Below are positions 25,809-33,662 of a stretch of DNA of 38,197 bases, one piece after another; within the stretch, counting starts at the first letter, position 1, and every line of letters starts with the position of its first letter. Origin of the DNA: Halonatronum saccharophilum DSM 13868. Lineage in GTDB: Bacteria; Bacillota; Halanaerobiia; Halobacteroidales; Halobacteroidaceae. The stretch lies in NCBI RefSeq assembly GCF_000517025.1, contig NZ_KI912094.1, positions 5,042 through 43,238 on the forward strand, in the 5' to 3' direction. A model generated the notes under the pieces. That model worked only from the letters and a program-made list of their open reading frames with translations, made no database searches and was not told the origin of the DNA. The position numbers were made by a program, and so were the translations under genes.

Positions 25809-25931
25809 TTACTTCATTTCCCTTATCTTCTCCTTAAAATAACAACATTTATCTGTAAGGTAGACATGACATTCAAGCTTTTTACAATAAAACTTCTTAT
25901 ATATAAAATATAAGCAATCTTTACATACCAA
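25809..25931 (-). CDS. 40-residue Cys-rich mini-protein
   Basis: This short minus-strand frame starts at TTG 25931, seven bases after a full AAGGAGGG SD, and ends with TAA at 25811-25809. The product begins (M)VCKDCLYFIYKKFYCKKLEC and contains six cysteines (residues 3, 6, 16, 21, 29 and 30) plus His22, with a lysine-rich, aromatic background. The CxxC…C…C…CC spacing suggests a small zinc- or metal-binding fold. It lies about 105 bp upstream of the response regulator start, in the same direction, and could belong to that transcript. I do not recognise a family. The strong SD, clean frame and cysteine enrichment are the evidence that it is real. Confidence 0.6.
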   Translation of the reverse strand: MVCKDCLYFIYKKFYCKKLECHVYLTDKCCYFKEKIREMK

Positions 25932-26078
25932 AAAAGTCCCTCCTTAGTTTAAATCTTTTCCAATCTGGTTATAGTATATGATTCACATTATTTTATGTCA
26001 CTACCTATCGAATATTTCAATCCAATAATTGTTAACTTTTCTAAAAAACATCTCTTGCCTTGTTTTTCTCTACAAAGA

Positions 26079-26107
26079 TTGACATATTATATTAACCTTT
26101 GTATAAT
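26079..26107 (+). promoter_or_regulatory. Consensus sigma-A promoter of the membrane hydrolase
   Basis: TTGACA (26079-26084), 17 bases, TATAAT (26102-26107), about 47 bases before the start codon. Both hexamers are perfect, suggesting strong constitutive transcription of the gene at 26154. Confidence 0.9.
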
Positions 26108-26153
26108 ATAAAGGTATTGAAATTAATTATTCCAAACTATAGGAGGATATAAA

Positions 26154-26738
26154 ATGACATACCATACACACTCCCTTTTGGGGTTTGTAACTGCAGTAAT
26201 AACTGTAAAGATTTTAAACTTTCTTAACATAATTGACCTATCCTATTTAATAGAAGGTTCTCTATTTAGCCCTTCTTTATGGCAATTTTATGGCGGAGCT
26301 ATAATAGGAGCACTAATGCCAGATATAGACCACGCTAGTAGCAAAGCTGGTAGAGCTTTGTGGTTTATTAGTAAGCCACTTAAAATTTTTGGTGTAAAAC
26401 ATAGAGGAATAACCCATAGTATATTAGGATTAGTTCTTTTCTTCTTCTTAACTGGTGAAATGGTTAAAGCCGGATGGATAAACGAATTAATTTGGTATGG
26501 ATTAGTAATTGGATATTTAAGCCACTTGATTGCAGATATGCTAAATGTACACGGAATACCTTTATTCTATCCTAATAATAAAAGGTTTAAGTTTAATACT
26601 AATATAACTACAGGAAGCTGGGGAGAACATCTACTGTTTTTACTAACCTTTACAATAATAACCCTATTTATATCTTCAGAACGTGGCCTATTAAACTTCT
26701 CGTTTAATGACTTTTTAACCTTAATAGGGTTTAAATAA
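26154..26738 (+). CDS. YdjM-type membrane-bound metal-dependent hydrolase
   Basis: This 194-residue membrane protein of the YdjM/DUF457 family starts at ATG behind AGGAGG. The metal-binding motifs are present: YHTHSLLGF at the N-terminus, GALMPDIDHASS (about 62-73), KHRGITHSILG (about 89-99) and GYLSHLIADMLNVHGIPLFYP (about 126-146). The His/Asp residues line a presumed metal site at the membrane; the fold resembles bacterial phospholipase C-like and YfhO-type hydrolases, but the substrate is unknown. It has a consensus promoter of its own and converges on nrdJ. Confidence 0.88.
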   Translation: MTYHTHSLLGFVTAVITVKILNFLNIIDLSYLIEGSLFSPSLWQFYGGAIIGALMPDIDHASSKAGRALWFISKPLKIFGVKHRGITHSILGLVLFFFLTGEMVKAGWINELIWYGLVIGYLSHLIADMLNVHGIPLFYPNNKRFKFNTNITTGSWGEHLLFLLTFTIITLFISSERGLLNFSFNDFLTLIGFK

Positions 26739-26740
26739 TT

Positions 26741-26821
26741 ATAGTGTACAGTTTACAATTAAGATCTTAAAGATACCTTTGACCTCTAAATGTACACTGT
26801 ACACTGTCAATTTTACATTTA
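26741..26821. terminator. Imperfect inverted repeat between convergent genes (possible terminator)
   Basis: TAGTGTACAGTTTACAATT (26742-26760) is matched imperfectly in inverse orientation by TGTACACTGTACACTGTCAA downstream. It fills the whole gap between the hydrolase stop and the nrdJ stop and could end both transcripts. The GTACACT direct repeats are an additional feature. Confidence 0.5.
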
Positions 26822-26822
26822 T

Positions 26823-29126
26823 CTAGCTACACTTACTATACCCACAATTGTTACATGAGTTACACCCTTGCTCAAAGTGTAGTTTATGACCACATTCTGG
26901 ACATAAAGTTGATTTATCTTCTTTGACAGCTGCTACTTCGTCTTCATATATACTATTGCAATTACTATTACAATAATCACAAGGACTATCTTCTTCATCA
27001 ACCAGCTCTCTATTTAAACCTTGAAAACTTTTAGTCTCTACTATCTTCTTAAGAGCATAAGCTACTACATCAGGACAGCTTCGACCTTTTAACTTCTTAC
27101 CTTTTCCTCTTTGGTACATAAAACTTGGACAGGTTGTTGTAGATTGAAGTTGGTCAATAATCTCTTCTGCAGCAATTCCACTTCTTAAAGCCAAACTAGT
27201 TAATCTACTTACCGCTTCTGTCATTACATGACAACCACCATCACTACCAGTCGTTAAAAAGGTTTCAATAGGGTCCCCCTCTTCATCAAGATTAATAGTC
27301 AAATACAACTTTCCACATCCAGTATCATATCTAATAGTCTCTCCTAAAGCAGCTAAAGGCCTTTGATTTGGATAGATCTTTGAGCTAGATCTAGACTCAA
27401 TCTCTTCTCTTTGGTCATCAGAACTCTTAGCCGTATTTAAAACTTGAACACCTCGACTACCATCACGATAAACAGTCAACCCTTTACAGCCTAACTTATA
27501 AGCTAGATTATAAGCTTGTGCAATATCCTCCTTAGTAGCTTTATTTGGGAAGTTTATAGTCTTACTAACTGCATTATCGACATGCTTCTGAAAGGCACCT
27601 TGCACCTTAACATGCCATTTAGGGCCAATCTCTGGCGCAGTAACTAAAACTCTCTCATCTGCTTGATCAGTAAAGTTATACTCAAACCAACTTATATTCC
27701 CATCAGCATCTGTATGAGAATATTTGAAACTAAAGAAAGGCTCTATCCCACCACTAGTTCCTGCCAAAAAGCTAATTGATCCTGTTGGAGCAATTGTAGT
27801 CAATGTAGCATTACGCTGTGGGACTTGAAAAGAACTTTGGTCAAAACCAGGAAAAGCTCCTCTCTCCTGAGCCAATTCTCTACTATATTTATGAGCATTA
27901 TCATTAATAAAAGCCATTATCTTTTCAGCTATCTCCACAGCTTCATCACTATCATAGGCTATCCCTAATCTAATTAATAATTCATGGAAACCCATTACAC
28001 CAAGCCCTATCTTTCTATATTTAAGGACTTGTTCTTCAATCTCTGGTAAGGGATACTTATTGACAGTAATAACATTATCTAAAAACCTTACTCCTAATTT
28101 AACAACCTCTCTAAGTTCATCCCAAAGGATATCTCCTTCTTTAACAAACTTAGATAGGTTGATTGATCCTAAATTACAAGCTTCATTAGGTAAGAGAGGC
28201 TGTTCGCCGCAAGGATTGGTCGCCTCTATATTCTCTTCTAAAGGATGCTTTCTATTAACTTCGTCTAAGAATATAATTCCTGGTTCTCCATTCTTCCAAG
28301 CGTAATTAACAATTAAAGAGAATACCTTCCTTGCATCTATATCTTTAATTAACTCCTTGGTCCTAGGATTGACCAAAGAATAACTCTCACCATCCTCTAC
28401 AGCTTTCATAAAATCATCAGTTAAAGCTACAGAAAGATTAAAATTAGAAAACTGATTATCCAAGAGTTTTCTCTTATAATTGTCTAATTTTTTCTCTAAC
28501 TTTTCACCTTTTAGTCCTGCCTCCTCTAAAGAAAGCTTATACTCTTGGTAAAGTTCCTTATTACTTTCACAAAGCTCTCCCTTAGCATTGATAAAGTCTA
28601 AGATATCTGGATGGTCAACTCTTAACATCCCCATATTGGCCCCTCTACGCTTACCACCTTGCTTAACAGTATCTGTGGCGCTATTAAAGACCTCCATAAA
28701 AGAAAGTGGACCTGAACTTACCCCTCCAGTAGTCTGAACCACATCATCCTTTGGCCTTAATCTACTAAAAGAAAATCCAGTCCCACCACCGCTCTTATGT
28801 ATTAATGCAGCATTCTTAACTGCAGTAAATATCCCTTCCATACTATCCCCAACTGGGAGAACAAAACAAGCAGCTAATTGCTGTAGCTGGGTACCTGCAT
28901 TCATTAAAGTAGGAGAATTAGGCAAGAATTTAAATTGGGTCATAATTTCATAAAATTTATCTTGATAATATTCTTGCTTCTTTTTATCTTCTTCAGCACT
29001 GGAGATATTGTTAGCCACCCTTTCAAACATCTCTTCAGGTGTTTCTATAACCTCTTGGTCTTCGTTCTTTTTTAAATATCTTTTCTCTAATAAGTTTATA
29101 GCATTTCTACTTAAATCCAAAATCAA
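26823..29126 (-). CDS. nrdJ: Adenosylcobalamin-dependent (class II) ribonucleotide reductase
   Basis: This 767-residue class II ribonucleotide reductase reduces ribonucleotides with a B12-generated thiyl radical and needs no oxygen, which suits an anaerobe. It lacks an N-terminal ATP cone. The N-terminal RNR_lgN-like part is followed by the barrel with HKSGGGTGFSFSRLRPKDD, the active-site loop ATNPCGEQPLLPNEACNLGS (catalytic Cys and Glu) and APTGSISFLAGTSGGIEP. The TSCPD-like region is DTGCGKLYLTINLDEEG. The tail carries a cysteine-rich zinc ribbon (CDYCNSNC … CPECGHKL … CNSCNNCGYSKCS) that supplies the shuttle thiols. The SD GGAGGG precedes the ATG. The promoter overlaps an inverted repeat. 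The neighbouring thioredoxin is a plausible reductant. Confidence 0.96.
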   Translation of the reverse strand: MILDLSRNAINLLEKRYLKKNEDQEVIETPEEMFERVANNISSAEEDKKKQEYYQDKFYEIMTQFKFLPNSPTLMNAGTQLQQLAACFVLPVGDSMEGIFTAVKNAALIHKSGGGTGFSFSRLRPKDDVVQTTGGVSSGPLSFMEVFNSATDTVKQGGKRRGANMGMLRVDHPDILDFINAKGELCESNKELYQEYKLSLEEAGLKGEKLEKKLDNYKRKLLDNQFSNFNLSVALTDDFMKAVEDGESYSLVNPRTKELIKDIDARKVFSLIVNYAWKNGEPGIIFLDEVNRKHPLEENIEATNPCGEQPLLPNEACNLGSINLSKFVKEGDILWDELREVVKLGVRFLDNVITVNKYPLPEIEEQVLKYRKIGLGVMGFHELLIRLGIAYDSDEAVEIAEKIMAFINDNAHKYSRELAQERGAFPGFDQSSFQVPQRNATLTTIAPTGSISFLAGTSGGIEPFFSFKYSHTDADGNISWFEYNFTDQADERVLVTAPEIGPKWHVKVQGAFQKHVDNAVSKTINFPNKATKEDIAQAYNLAYKLGCKGLTVYRDGSRGVQVLNTAKSSDDQREEIESRSSSKIYPNQRPLAALGETIRYDTGCGKLYLTINLDEEGDPIETFLTTGSDGGCHVMTEAVSRLTSLALRSGIAAEEIIDQLQSTTTCPSFMYQRGKGKKLKGRSCPDVVAYALKKIVETKSFQGLNRELVDEEDSPCDYCNSNCNSIYEDEVAAVKEDKSTLCPECGHKLHFEQGCNSCNNCGYSKCS

Positions 29127-29159
29127 CTTAATCCCTCCATATTAATAGTATTGATAACT

Positions 29160-29210
29160 ATTATATGTTCTTTAAAGAAAAATTTCAAATGAAATTTTTC
29201 CTTTAAAGAC
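29160..29210 (-). promoter_or_regulatory. nrdJ promoter with an overlapping inverted repeat
   Basis: On the minus strand TTGAAA (29183-29188), 17 bases and TATAAT (29160-29165) form a good sigma-A promoter about 35 bp before nrdJ. An inverted repeat with 19/20-bp arms (29169-29187 and 29190-29209, TCTTTAAAGAAAAATTTCA and its near-perfect complement) covers the -35 and spacer. It looks like an operator; it does not resemble the NrdR-box consensus. Confidence 0.65.
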
Positions 29211-29212
29211 TC

Positions 29213-29248
29213 AAAAAACCTTGCTAGTTTAAACTAGCAAGGTTTTTT
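29213..29248. terminator. Terminator of the trxA-csoR operon
   Basis: A 36-bp perfect palindrome (AAAAAACCTTGCTAGTTT and complement) lies 24 bp beyond the csoR-like stop, with six-base A and T tracts at its ends. It can act on both strands. Confidence 0.92.
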
Positions 29249-29272
29249 TATTAGTATTATTGCCTTATATAC

Positions 29273-29554
29273 CTACTTAGTAAATTTTAAGATTGTATCT
29301 AATACTTCCTTAACTGATTCTTCAACCTTTCCACCCTCTTCAATAGAATCTGCAATACATTCACAAGCATTATTCTCGATTATAGAAAGACCTATCTTAT
29401 TAATTGATGATTTTATAGCAGAAACCTGCACTAATATATCGACACAGTCCTTCTCTTCATCAACCATCTTCTCTATACCGCCTATATGACCCTTTACTGT
29501 CTTCAAACGACCCAATAGATCTTTTTTTACACTATCTTTAGTAATTACTGCCAT
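29273..29554 (-). CDS. CsoR/CstR-family repressor (DUF156)
   Basis: This 93-residue all-helical repressor of the CsoR/RcnR/CstR family has RLKTVKGHIGGIEKMVDEEK, DCVDILVQVSAIKSSIN and the helix 2 sensor segment IIENNACECI. Cys37 and Cys66 occupy the two thiol positions of the family, but the His ligand of Cu(I)-sensing CsoR is Asn62, and an extra Cys64 is present. A Cys-Cys pattern without the His is closer to CstR-type persulfide/redox sensors than to copper sensors. It is the second gene of a two-gene operon with thioredoxin and presumably represses that operon through the C/G-tract operator at 29945-29963. Confidence 0.9.
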   Translation of the reverse strand: MAVITKDSVKKDLLGRLKTVKGHIGGIEKMVDEEKDCVDILVQVSAIKSSINKIGLSIIENNACECIADSIEEGGKVEESVKEVLDTILKFTK

Positions 29555-29595
29555 AAAAGCACCTTCCCCTTCAAAGATAAACTCTCTTGTCTAAA

Positions 29596-29922
29596 TTAAA
29601 TAAGATCATCTATCTTATTTACTAAATCTCCTTTAGAAGAGAAACCTACCTGTCTATCTACAGCTTCCCCTTTGTTGAAAAAAACTAAGTTAGGAATACT
29701 TGCAACTTGATAATCTTGGGCCAACGATCCATGATCATCTACATTTACTTTGACAATTTTAACCTTACCATTGTACTCTTCACCTAACTCTTCTAAAACT
29801 GGAGCTATGGCTTGACAAGGTCCACACCAAGGTGCCCAAAAATCAACAACTACTGGCACATCTGACTCTAAAACTTCTTTCTTAAAGTTATTTTCAGTTA
29901 ATTCTAATGTATTTTTTCCCAT
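29596..29922 (-). CDS. trxA: Thioredoxin
   Basis: This 108-residue thioredoxin has the active site FWAPWCGPCQAIAPVLEELG (Cys33, Cys36) and VNVDDHGSLAQDYQVASIPN with the cis-proline loop. ATG 29922 is chosen because it lies eight bases after GAGG; an upstream in-frame GTG overlaps the SD. It reduces protein disulfides and could feed electrons to ribonucleotide reductase NrdJ, encoded downstream. It is cotranscribed with the CsoR-family repressor, so it is probably induced by the thiol-reactive signal or metal sensed by that protein. Confidence 0.95.
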   Translation of the reverse strand: MGKNTLELTENNFKKEVLESDVPVVVDFWAPWCGPCQAIAPVLEELGEEYNGKVKIVKVNVDDHGSLAQDYQVASIPNLVFFNKGEAVDRQVGFSSKGDLVNKIDDLI

Positions 29923-29944
29923 GTTTATCACCTCATTAAGTTTT

Positions 29945-30000
29945 ATCCCCCTCTAGGGGGGTTGTGTACTAATTATAACCACAATAACCAACTATGTCAA
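29945..30000 (-). promoter_or_regulatory. trxA-csoR promoter with CsoR-type operator
   Basis: TTGACA (29995-30000), exactly 17 bases, TATAAT (29972-29977) on the minus strand. Directly downstream, covering the predicted transcription start, is ATCCCCC-TCTA-GGGGGGTT (29945-29963). This is a C-tract/G-tract dyad with A/T flanks, the kind of operator bound by CsoR-family tetramers. Its position would block initiation, fitting autorepression by the CsoR-family gene of this operon. Confidence 0.85.
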
Positions 30001-30046
30001 GTCACTCACCCTACAATAAAGAAACTAAGTTTGAAAATCGATCTAT

Positions 30047-30190
30047 ATAGTAATAGAGTTGCACTTTGTGCAACTAGTAATCAGTAAGGTCAAAATCTAA
30101 GAATAAAGGATTTCTGGACTTTTAAGGTTTTACTTATTACTCATTACTACTTACTCTTCACTAGTAATAAAGCTTCGCTTTATTACTATA
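30047..30190. mobile_element. MITE-like element, copy B (TATAGTAATARAG ends)
   Basis: The ends TATAGTAATAGAG (about 30047-30059) and CTTTATTACTATA (30178-30190) form an inverted repeat with one mismatch. Inside are GTTGCAC-TTT-GTGCAAC, TAATCAGTAA, degenerate ATTACTC heptamers and a perfect hairpin AGTAATAAAGC-TTC-GCTTTATTACT (30163-30187). The module order resembles 17692-17945. No coding capacity is present. Confidence 0.55.
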
Positions 30191-30195
30191 ATTCA

Positions 30196-30639
30196 TTACC
30201 TTAGAAAAAGAAGTTTAACTCCAATCGATAAGAATATCAATCCCACCAATTGAACCCATTGAAATCCAACCTTTTCCAGACCCCAAACACCTAAGTGATC
30301 TATAGTAATTGCTGTTAATATCTGTGCTGTTATTATTATCGTTGTAGCATTTGCTACCCCTAGCCTAGGCATACTAAATATCACACCGTACAAGATGAGA
30401 ACATTTAAAATGCCGCCAAGATAACTATACCAAGGTGCAGAAAGAGCTTCACCAAGATCACCTTTTCCTAGATTGAATATAAATAAAACTAAAGCTACAA
30501 CTAAAGTCGCTATTATATGAACAATAAAAGTAGACTCTAATTCACCTACTACCTTTCCTAAAACAGAATTTAAAGCCCCTTGTAGAGCCATTGCCGCTCC
30601 AGAGATTGCAGCTATTAAATATATTAATATACTACCCAT
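30196..30639 (-). CDS. DMT-superfamily transporter, YdcZ/DUF606 type
   Basis: This 147-residue integral membrane protein has five hydrophobic helices (about 5-23, 36-56, 72-90, 95-115 and 127-145). The sequence SGAAMALQGALNSVLGK at the N-terminus and GVANATTIIITAQILTAITI later are characteristic of the DUF606 (YdcZ) family of half-size drug/metabolite-type transporters, which often work as dimers or pairs. Only one copy is present and the substrate is unknown. The gene is apparently monocistronic; the stop lies next to the MITE-like element at 30047-30190. Confidence 0.88.
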   Translation of the reverse strand: MGSILIYLIAAISGAAMALQGALNSVLGKVVGELESTFIVHIIATLVVALVLFIFNLGKGDLGEALSAPWYSYLGGILNVLILYGVIFSMPRLGVANATTIIITAQILTAITIDHLGVWGLEKVGFQWVQLVGLIFLSIGVKLLFLR

Positions 30640-30792
30640 TTGGACACTCCTTTAATCAATGGTATTTAGATTTAGCACAATATAAGTCCCCTATAACTTT
30701 TATTAATTAACTCTTAGTTTCTAAAGGTCTGCAATTATATGATTAGTCTTAGAAAAAATTAGAGATTTTATTCTAAAATCTAAATCACCTAA

Positions 30793-30846
30793 AATAATAT
30801 AAGAGACACCTTACTTTTGCAAAAGTAAGGTGTCTCTTATATTATT
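30793..30846 (-). terminator. 54-bp perfect palindrome, ptsH terminator
   Basis: Two 27-bp arms meet at TTTTG|CAAAA; the inner stem is AAGAGACACCTTACTTTTG. The palindrome includes the TAA stop of ptsH, so termination begins at the end of the coding region. T-rich outer arms serve as the U tract. Confidence 0.92.
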
Positions 30847-31105
30847 CTCCAAAACCATCTTCAATTAATTTAACTATTGCATCAACAGCTTCTTGGGCAC
30901 CTTCCCCATCAGCTTTAACTTTTATCTCTACACTATTACTAATCCCTAAGCTCATTATTCCCATAATACTTTTGGCATTAACTTCAGTACCATCTTTTTC
31001 TATAAGTACATCAGCTGAAAACTTATTAGCCTCCTGCACAATCATAGATGCAGGTCTAGCATGAATACCAGTTTCATTATTAATCTTTACAACTCTTTCT
31101 TTCAT
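30842..31105 (-). CDS. ptsH: Phosphocarrier protein HPr
   Basis: This 87-residue HPr carries phosphate from enzyme I to sugar-specific EIIA proteins. His15 in NETGIHARPASMIV is the phosphate carrier; Ser46 in NAKSIMGIMSLG is the regulatory HPr kinase site of Gram-positive carbon catabolite control. An AGGAGGGG SD precedes the ATG. It lies downstream of the EIICB gene, separated by a hairpin at 31179-31208, so it probably has its own promoter. Enzyme I (ptsI) is not in the window. Confidence 0.97.
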   Translation of the reverse strand: MKERVVKINNETGIHARPASMIVQEANKFSADVLIEKDGTEVNAKSIMGIMSLGISNSVEIKVKADGEGAQEAVDAIVKLIEDGFGE

Positions 31106-31178
31106 TGATGCCCCTCCTAAATTAAATTATTTGTAAATGTTTAGCAATCAATATTGAAATAACCATTATTATGTAATA

Positions 31179-31208
31179 ACACTTCCACTCTAGCTAGAGT
31201 GGAAGTGT
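31179..31208 (-). terminator. Hairpin terminator after ptsG
   Basis: A 30-bp perfect palindrome (ACACTTCCACTCTAG and complement) lies 27 bp after the EIICB stop. The following minus-strand bases (TTATTAC) are only moderately T-rich, so termination may be partial and allow some read-through into ptsH. Confidence 0.75.
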
Positions 31209-31234
31209 AGTAATAAAATTTAAAGTTATATTAA

Positions 31235-32683
31235 TTACATTAATTTCTTAATCTTATCTTTTAATGAGTCAGATTCAGGGCCAAAGATAGCTTGCACGCT
31301 TCCTCCGCCAGCTTTCATTACACCAGAAGCTCCCAACTCTTTAAGCTTATCAGTATCAACCTTAGAATCATCAACTACAGCTAATCTTAGACGAGTAATA
31401 CAAGCATCGATATCCTCGATATTTTCTGCTCCACCAAGAGCTGCTAAGATAGCCTTAGTTCTATCATCACCCTCTAAAGTTTCACCTGCTACTGAATCTT
31501 CAACATCATCTTCTCTACCTGGAGTCATTAAGTTCCACTTTCTAATAGCAAAACGGAATCCATAGTAGTAAATTACTGCAAAGACAGCACCAGTAACAAT
31601 CACTAACCACCAAGCAGTTCTATTTGGCCCTACACCAAATAAAATGAAATCAATAAATCCTCCAGAAAAAGTCTGACCGATTCTTACATTTAAGATCTCC
31701 ATAGTCATAAAGGAAAGTCCTGCAAAAATAGTATGAATACCGTATAGTATAGGCGCTACGAATAAGAATGAGAATTCAATTGGTTCTGTAATACCTGTCA
31801 AGAAAGAAGTTAAAGCTGCAGAGAATAAGATACCTCCAACAATCTTCTTCTTATGATCCTTAGCTTCATGATACATAGCCAAAGCAGCTGCTGGTAGTCC
31901 AAACATCATAAATGGGAACTTACCAGTCATAAATCTACCTGCTGTAAACTCTACACCATCTCTTAACTGAGCAAACCAGATTGTTTGGTCACCTCTAATC
32001 AATTCTCCTGCTTCATTTACATACTCACCAAATTCAAACCAGAATGGTGAATAGAAGATATGATGTAAACCAAATGGAATTAAAGCTCTCTCAATTACAC
32101 CAAAGATAAATGTAGATACTACTGGATTTGCTTCGATAGCAAAGTAGGATAATTGATTCAACCCTGCTTGTACCGGAGCCCAAATTGTTGGCATTACTAG
32201 ACCAACTACGAAAGCAACAACTCCTGTAGCGATTGGTACGAATCTCTTACCAGCAAAGAAACCTAAAAACGGTGGCAACTCAATATCATAGAACTTATTG
32301 AACATGGTAGCTGCTATCACACCAGCGATAATACCACCAAATACACCAGTTGCCAAAGTAGGAATACCTAGAACACTAGCATAAGCTGGACTTGTACCTA
32401 TCATCTCAGCTGTTACACCAGCCACTGTTCCCATTGTTTGATTCATCATTAGGAAGGCAACGATAGCTGCTAGAGCTGCAACCCCATCATTTCCAGTCAA
32501 ACCAATAGCAGAACCTACTGCAAACAATAATGGTAGATTAGCAAATATAATCTCCCCTGCTCCTGCCATTAAATCTAAATCAAAAGTAACACCAAAAGCC
32601 AAAAACAAACCAGCTGCTGGCAAGATAGCTACCGGCGTCATCAAAGCCTTACCTATTTTCTGTAACTTTTTAAATGCTTTCAT
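31235..32683 (-). CDS. ptsG: PTS glucose-type permease EIICB
   Basis: This 482-residue glucose-superfamily PTS permease has a membrane EIIC domain (about 1-385, ten or so helices; [48 protein letters not shown]). A short acidic linker leads to a cytoplasmic EIIB domain (about 405-482) with the phosphorylated Cys428 in [13 protein letters not shown]. It imports and phosphorylates glucose or N-acetylglucosamine; the sequence alone does not settle which. The EIIA domain is not fused but encoded upstream. Expression is controlled by a RAT antiterminator and terminator in its 5' leader (32882-32976), the target of the GlcT protein encoded two genes upstream. Confidence 0.93.
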   Translation of the reverse strand: MKAFKKLQKIGKALMTPVAILPAAGLFLAFGVTFDLDLMAGAGEIIFANLPLLFAVGSAIGLTGNDGVAALAAIVAFLMMNQTMGTVAGVTAEMIGTSPAYASVLGIPTLATGVFGGIIAGVIAATMFNKFYDIELPPFLGFFAGKRFVPIATGVVAFVVGLVMPTIWAPVQAGLNQLSYFAIEANPVVSTFIFGVIERALIPFGLHHIFYSPFWFEFGEYVNEAGELIRGDQTIWFAQLRDGVEFTAGRFMTGKFPFMMFGLPAAALAMYHEAKDHKKKIVGGILFSAALTSFLTGITEPIEFSFLFVAPILYGIHTIFAGLSFMTMEILNVRIGQTFSGGFIDFILFGVGPNRTAWWLVIVTGAVFAVIYYYGFRFAIRKWNLMTPGREDDVEDSVAGETLEGDDRTKAILAALGGAENIEDIDACITRLRLAVVDDSKVDTDKLKELGASGVMKAGGGSVQAIFGPESDSLKDKIKKLM

Positions 32684-32881
32684 TTTTAAGAATCCCCCTT
32701 TTGTTTGATTAATTCAATTTTTTGATATGGAAATTAATTTAAATAACTCATTATTATTCTGCTTATAATTTAGGATTCTTATTATATTATTTTCTTTTAT
32801 CCTCTTATAAATAGCTCTCAGGCAATTAAAGTGATAACTCAATATCCTCAACTAAAGTACTGGCCAGTACCTTTAAGAAAT

Positions 32882-32976
32882 AAAAAAAGCTAGAGAAAGA
32901 TATAGATCACCTCTAAAAACTAGAGATCATTTACATCTTCCCCTAGCTTATGCCTGCTTTATCAGTAACACGCTAG
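32882..32976 (-). promoter_or_regulatory. RAT antiterminator and terminator in the ptsG leader
   Basis: On the minus strand a RAT-type element (32943-32976, CTAGCGTGTTACTGATAAAG … GCATAAGCTAG) overlaps the 5' arm of a terminator (AAGCTAGGGGAAGAT … ATATCTTTCTCTAGCTT, then seven T). GlcT binding would hold the RAT hairpin and prevent terminator formation when glucose is present. The core is identical to the element before glcT (34780-34813). The rest of the 374-bp leader/intergenic region shows no other gene. Confidence 0.9.
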
Positions 32977-33004
32977 TGTTAGATAATTATTTAATTATAT
33001 ACTT

Positions 33005-33033
33005 ATTATACAATTATTTTTTATAATTGTCAA
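33005..33033 (-). promoter_or_regulatory. ptsG promoter
   Basis: TTGACA (33028-33033), 17 bases, TATAAT (33005-33010). Both hexamers are perfect and placed about 30 bp before the RAT element, so the leader RNA begins close to the RAT. Confidence 0.9.
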
Positions 33034-33057
33034 CAAAAATATTTAAAGTATTTGTGA

Positions 33058-33561
33058 TTATTCAGCAATTACACTCAATATTTGATCCTTTCCTTTCTCA
33101 ACGTCCTTTAGATCATTAAAAACCAATTCTTTAACACTATCCATATTAGTAATTAATATTGGAGTTATTATAGAGGATGCATTTTCCTTGATATAGTCTA
33201 GATCAAACTTAATCAGCTGATCCCCCGCTTTAACCTTGTCCCCTTCTTGGGCCAACTTCTCAAAACCTTCTCCATTTAAGTCAACAGTATTAATCCCAAT
33301 ATGAATTAATATCTCAAGACCTTCACTAGTTTCAATTCCAACAGCATGTTTAGTAGGAAAGATCTGTCTTATTACACCCTCAACTGGAGAAACTAAAAGA
33401 CCTTCAGTAGGTTCAATAGCAAGTCCATCTCCAACCATCTTATTTGAGAATACTTGATCAGGAACTTCGCTCAATTTGACAACCCTTCCCTTTAAAGGAC
33501 TAACTAAATCAACCACCTTCTTAATTTCTTCTTTACCATTCTTCTTAAAAATATTAAACAT
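33058..33561 (-). CDS. crr: PTS glucose-specific EIIA component
   Basis: This 167-residue EIIA-Glc type protein has the fold core VSPLKGRVVKLSEVPDQVFS, the supporting His72 (PTKHAVGIETSEG) and the phosphorylated His87 (LEILIHIGINTVDLNGEGF). It relays phosphate from HPr His15 to EIIB Cys428. It is a free-standing domain, with an extra charged N-terminal stretch (MFNIFKKNGKEEIKK). It lies between glcT and ptsG, probably cotranscribed with glcT (100-bp gap), while ptsG has its own promoter. Confidence 0.95.
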   Translation of the reverse strand: MFNIFKKNGKEEIKKVVDLVSPLKGRVVKLSEVPDQVFSNKMVGDGLAIEPTEGLLVSPVEGVIRQIFPTKHAVGIETSEGLEILIHIGINTVDLNGEGFEKLAQEGDKVKAGDQLIKFDLDYIKENASSIITPILITNMDSVKELVFNDLKDVEKGKDQILSVIAE

Positions 33562-33662
33562 TAAAAACTCCTCCTTTTAATCAATCTATTATTTTTTTAT
33601 TTCTTATTTACTTATATTATTGATTATAAGATTTAAATAAAGATTATCATATCTATATTAAC

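Noticed and set aside
28060-28305. 81-codon plus-strand frame within nrdJ
   Set aside because: It is antisense to the conserved active-site region of nrdJ, with no SD.
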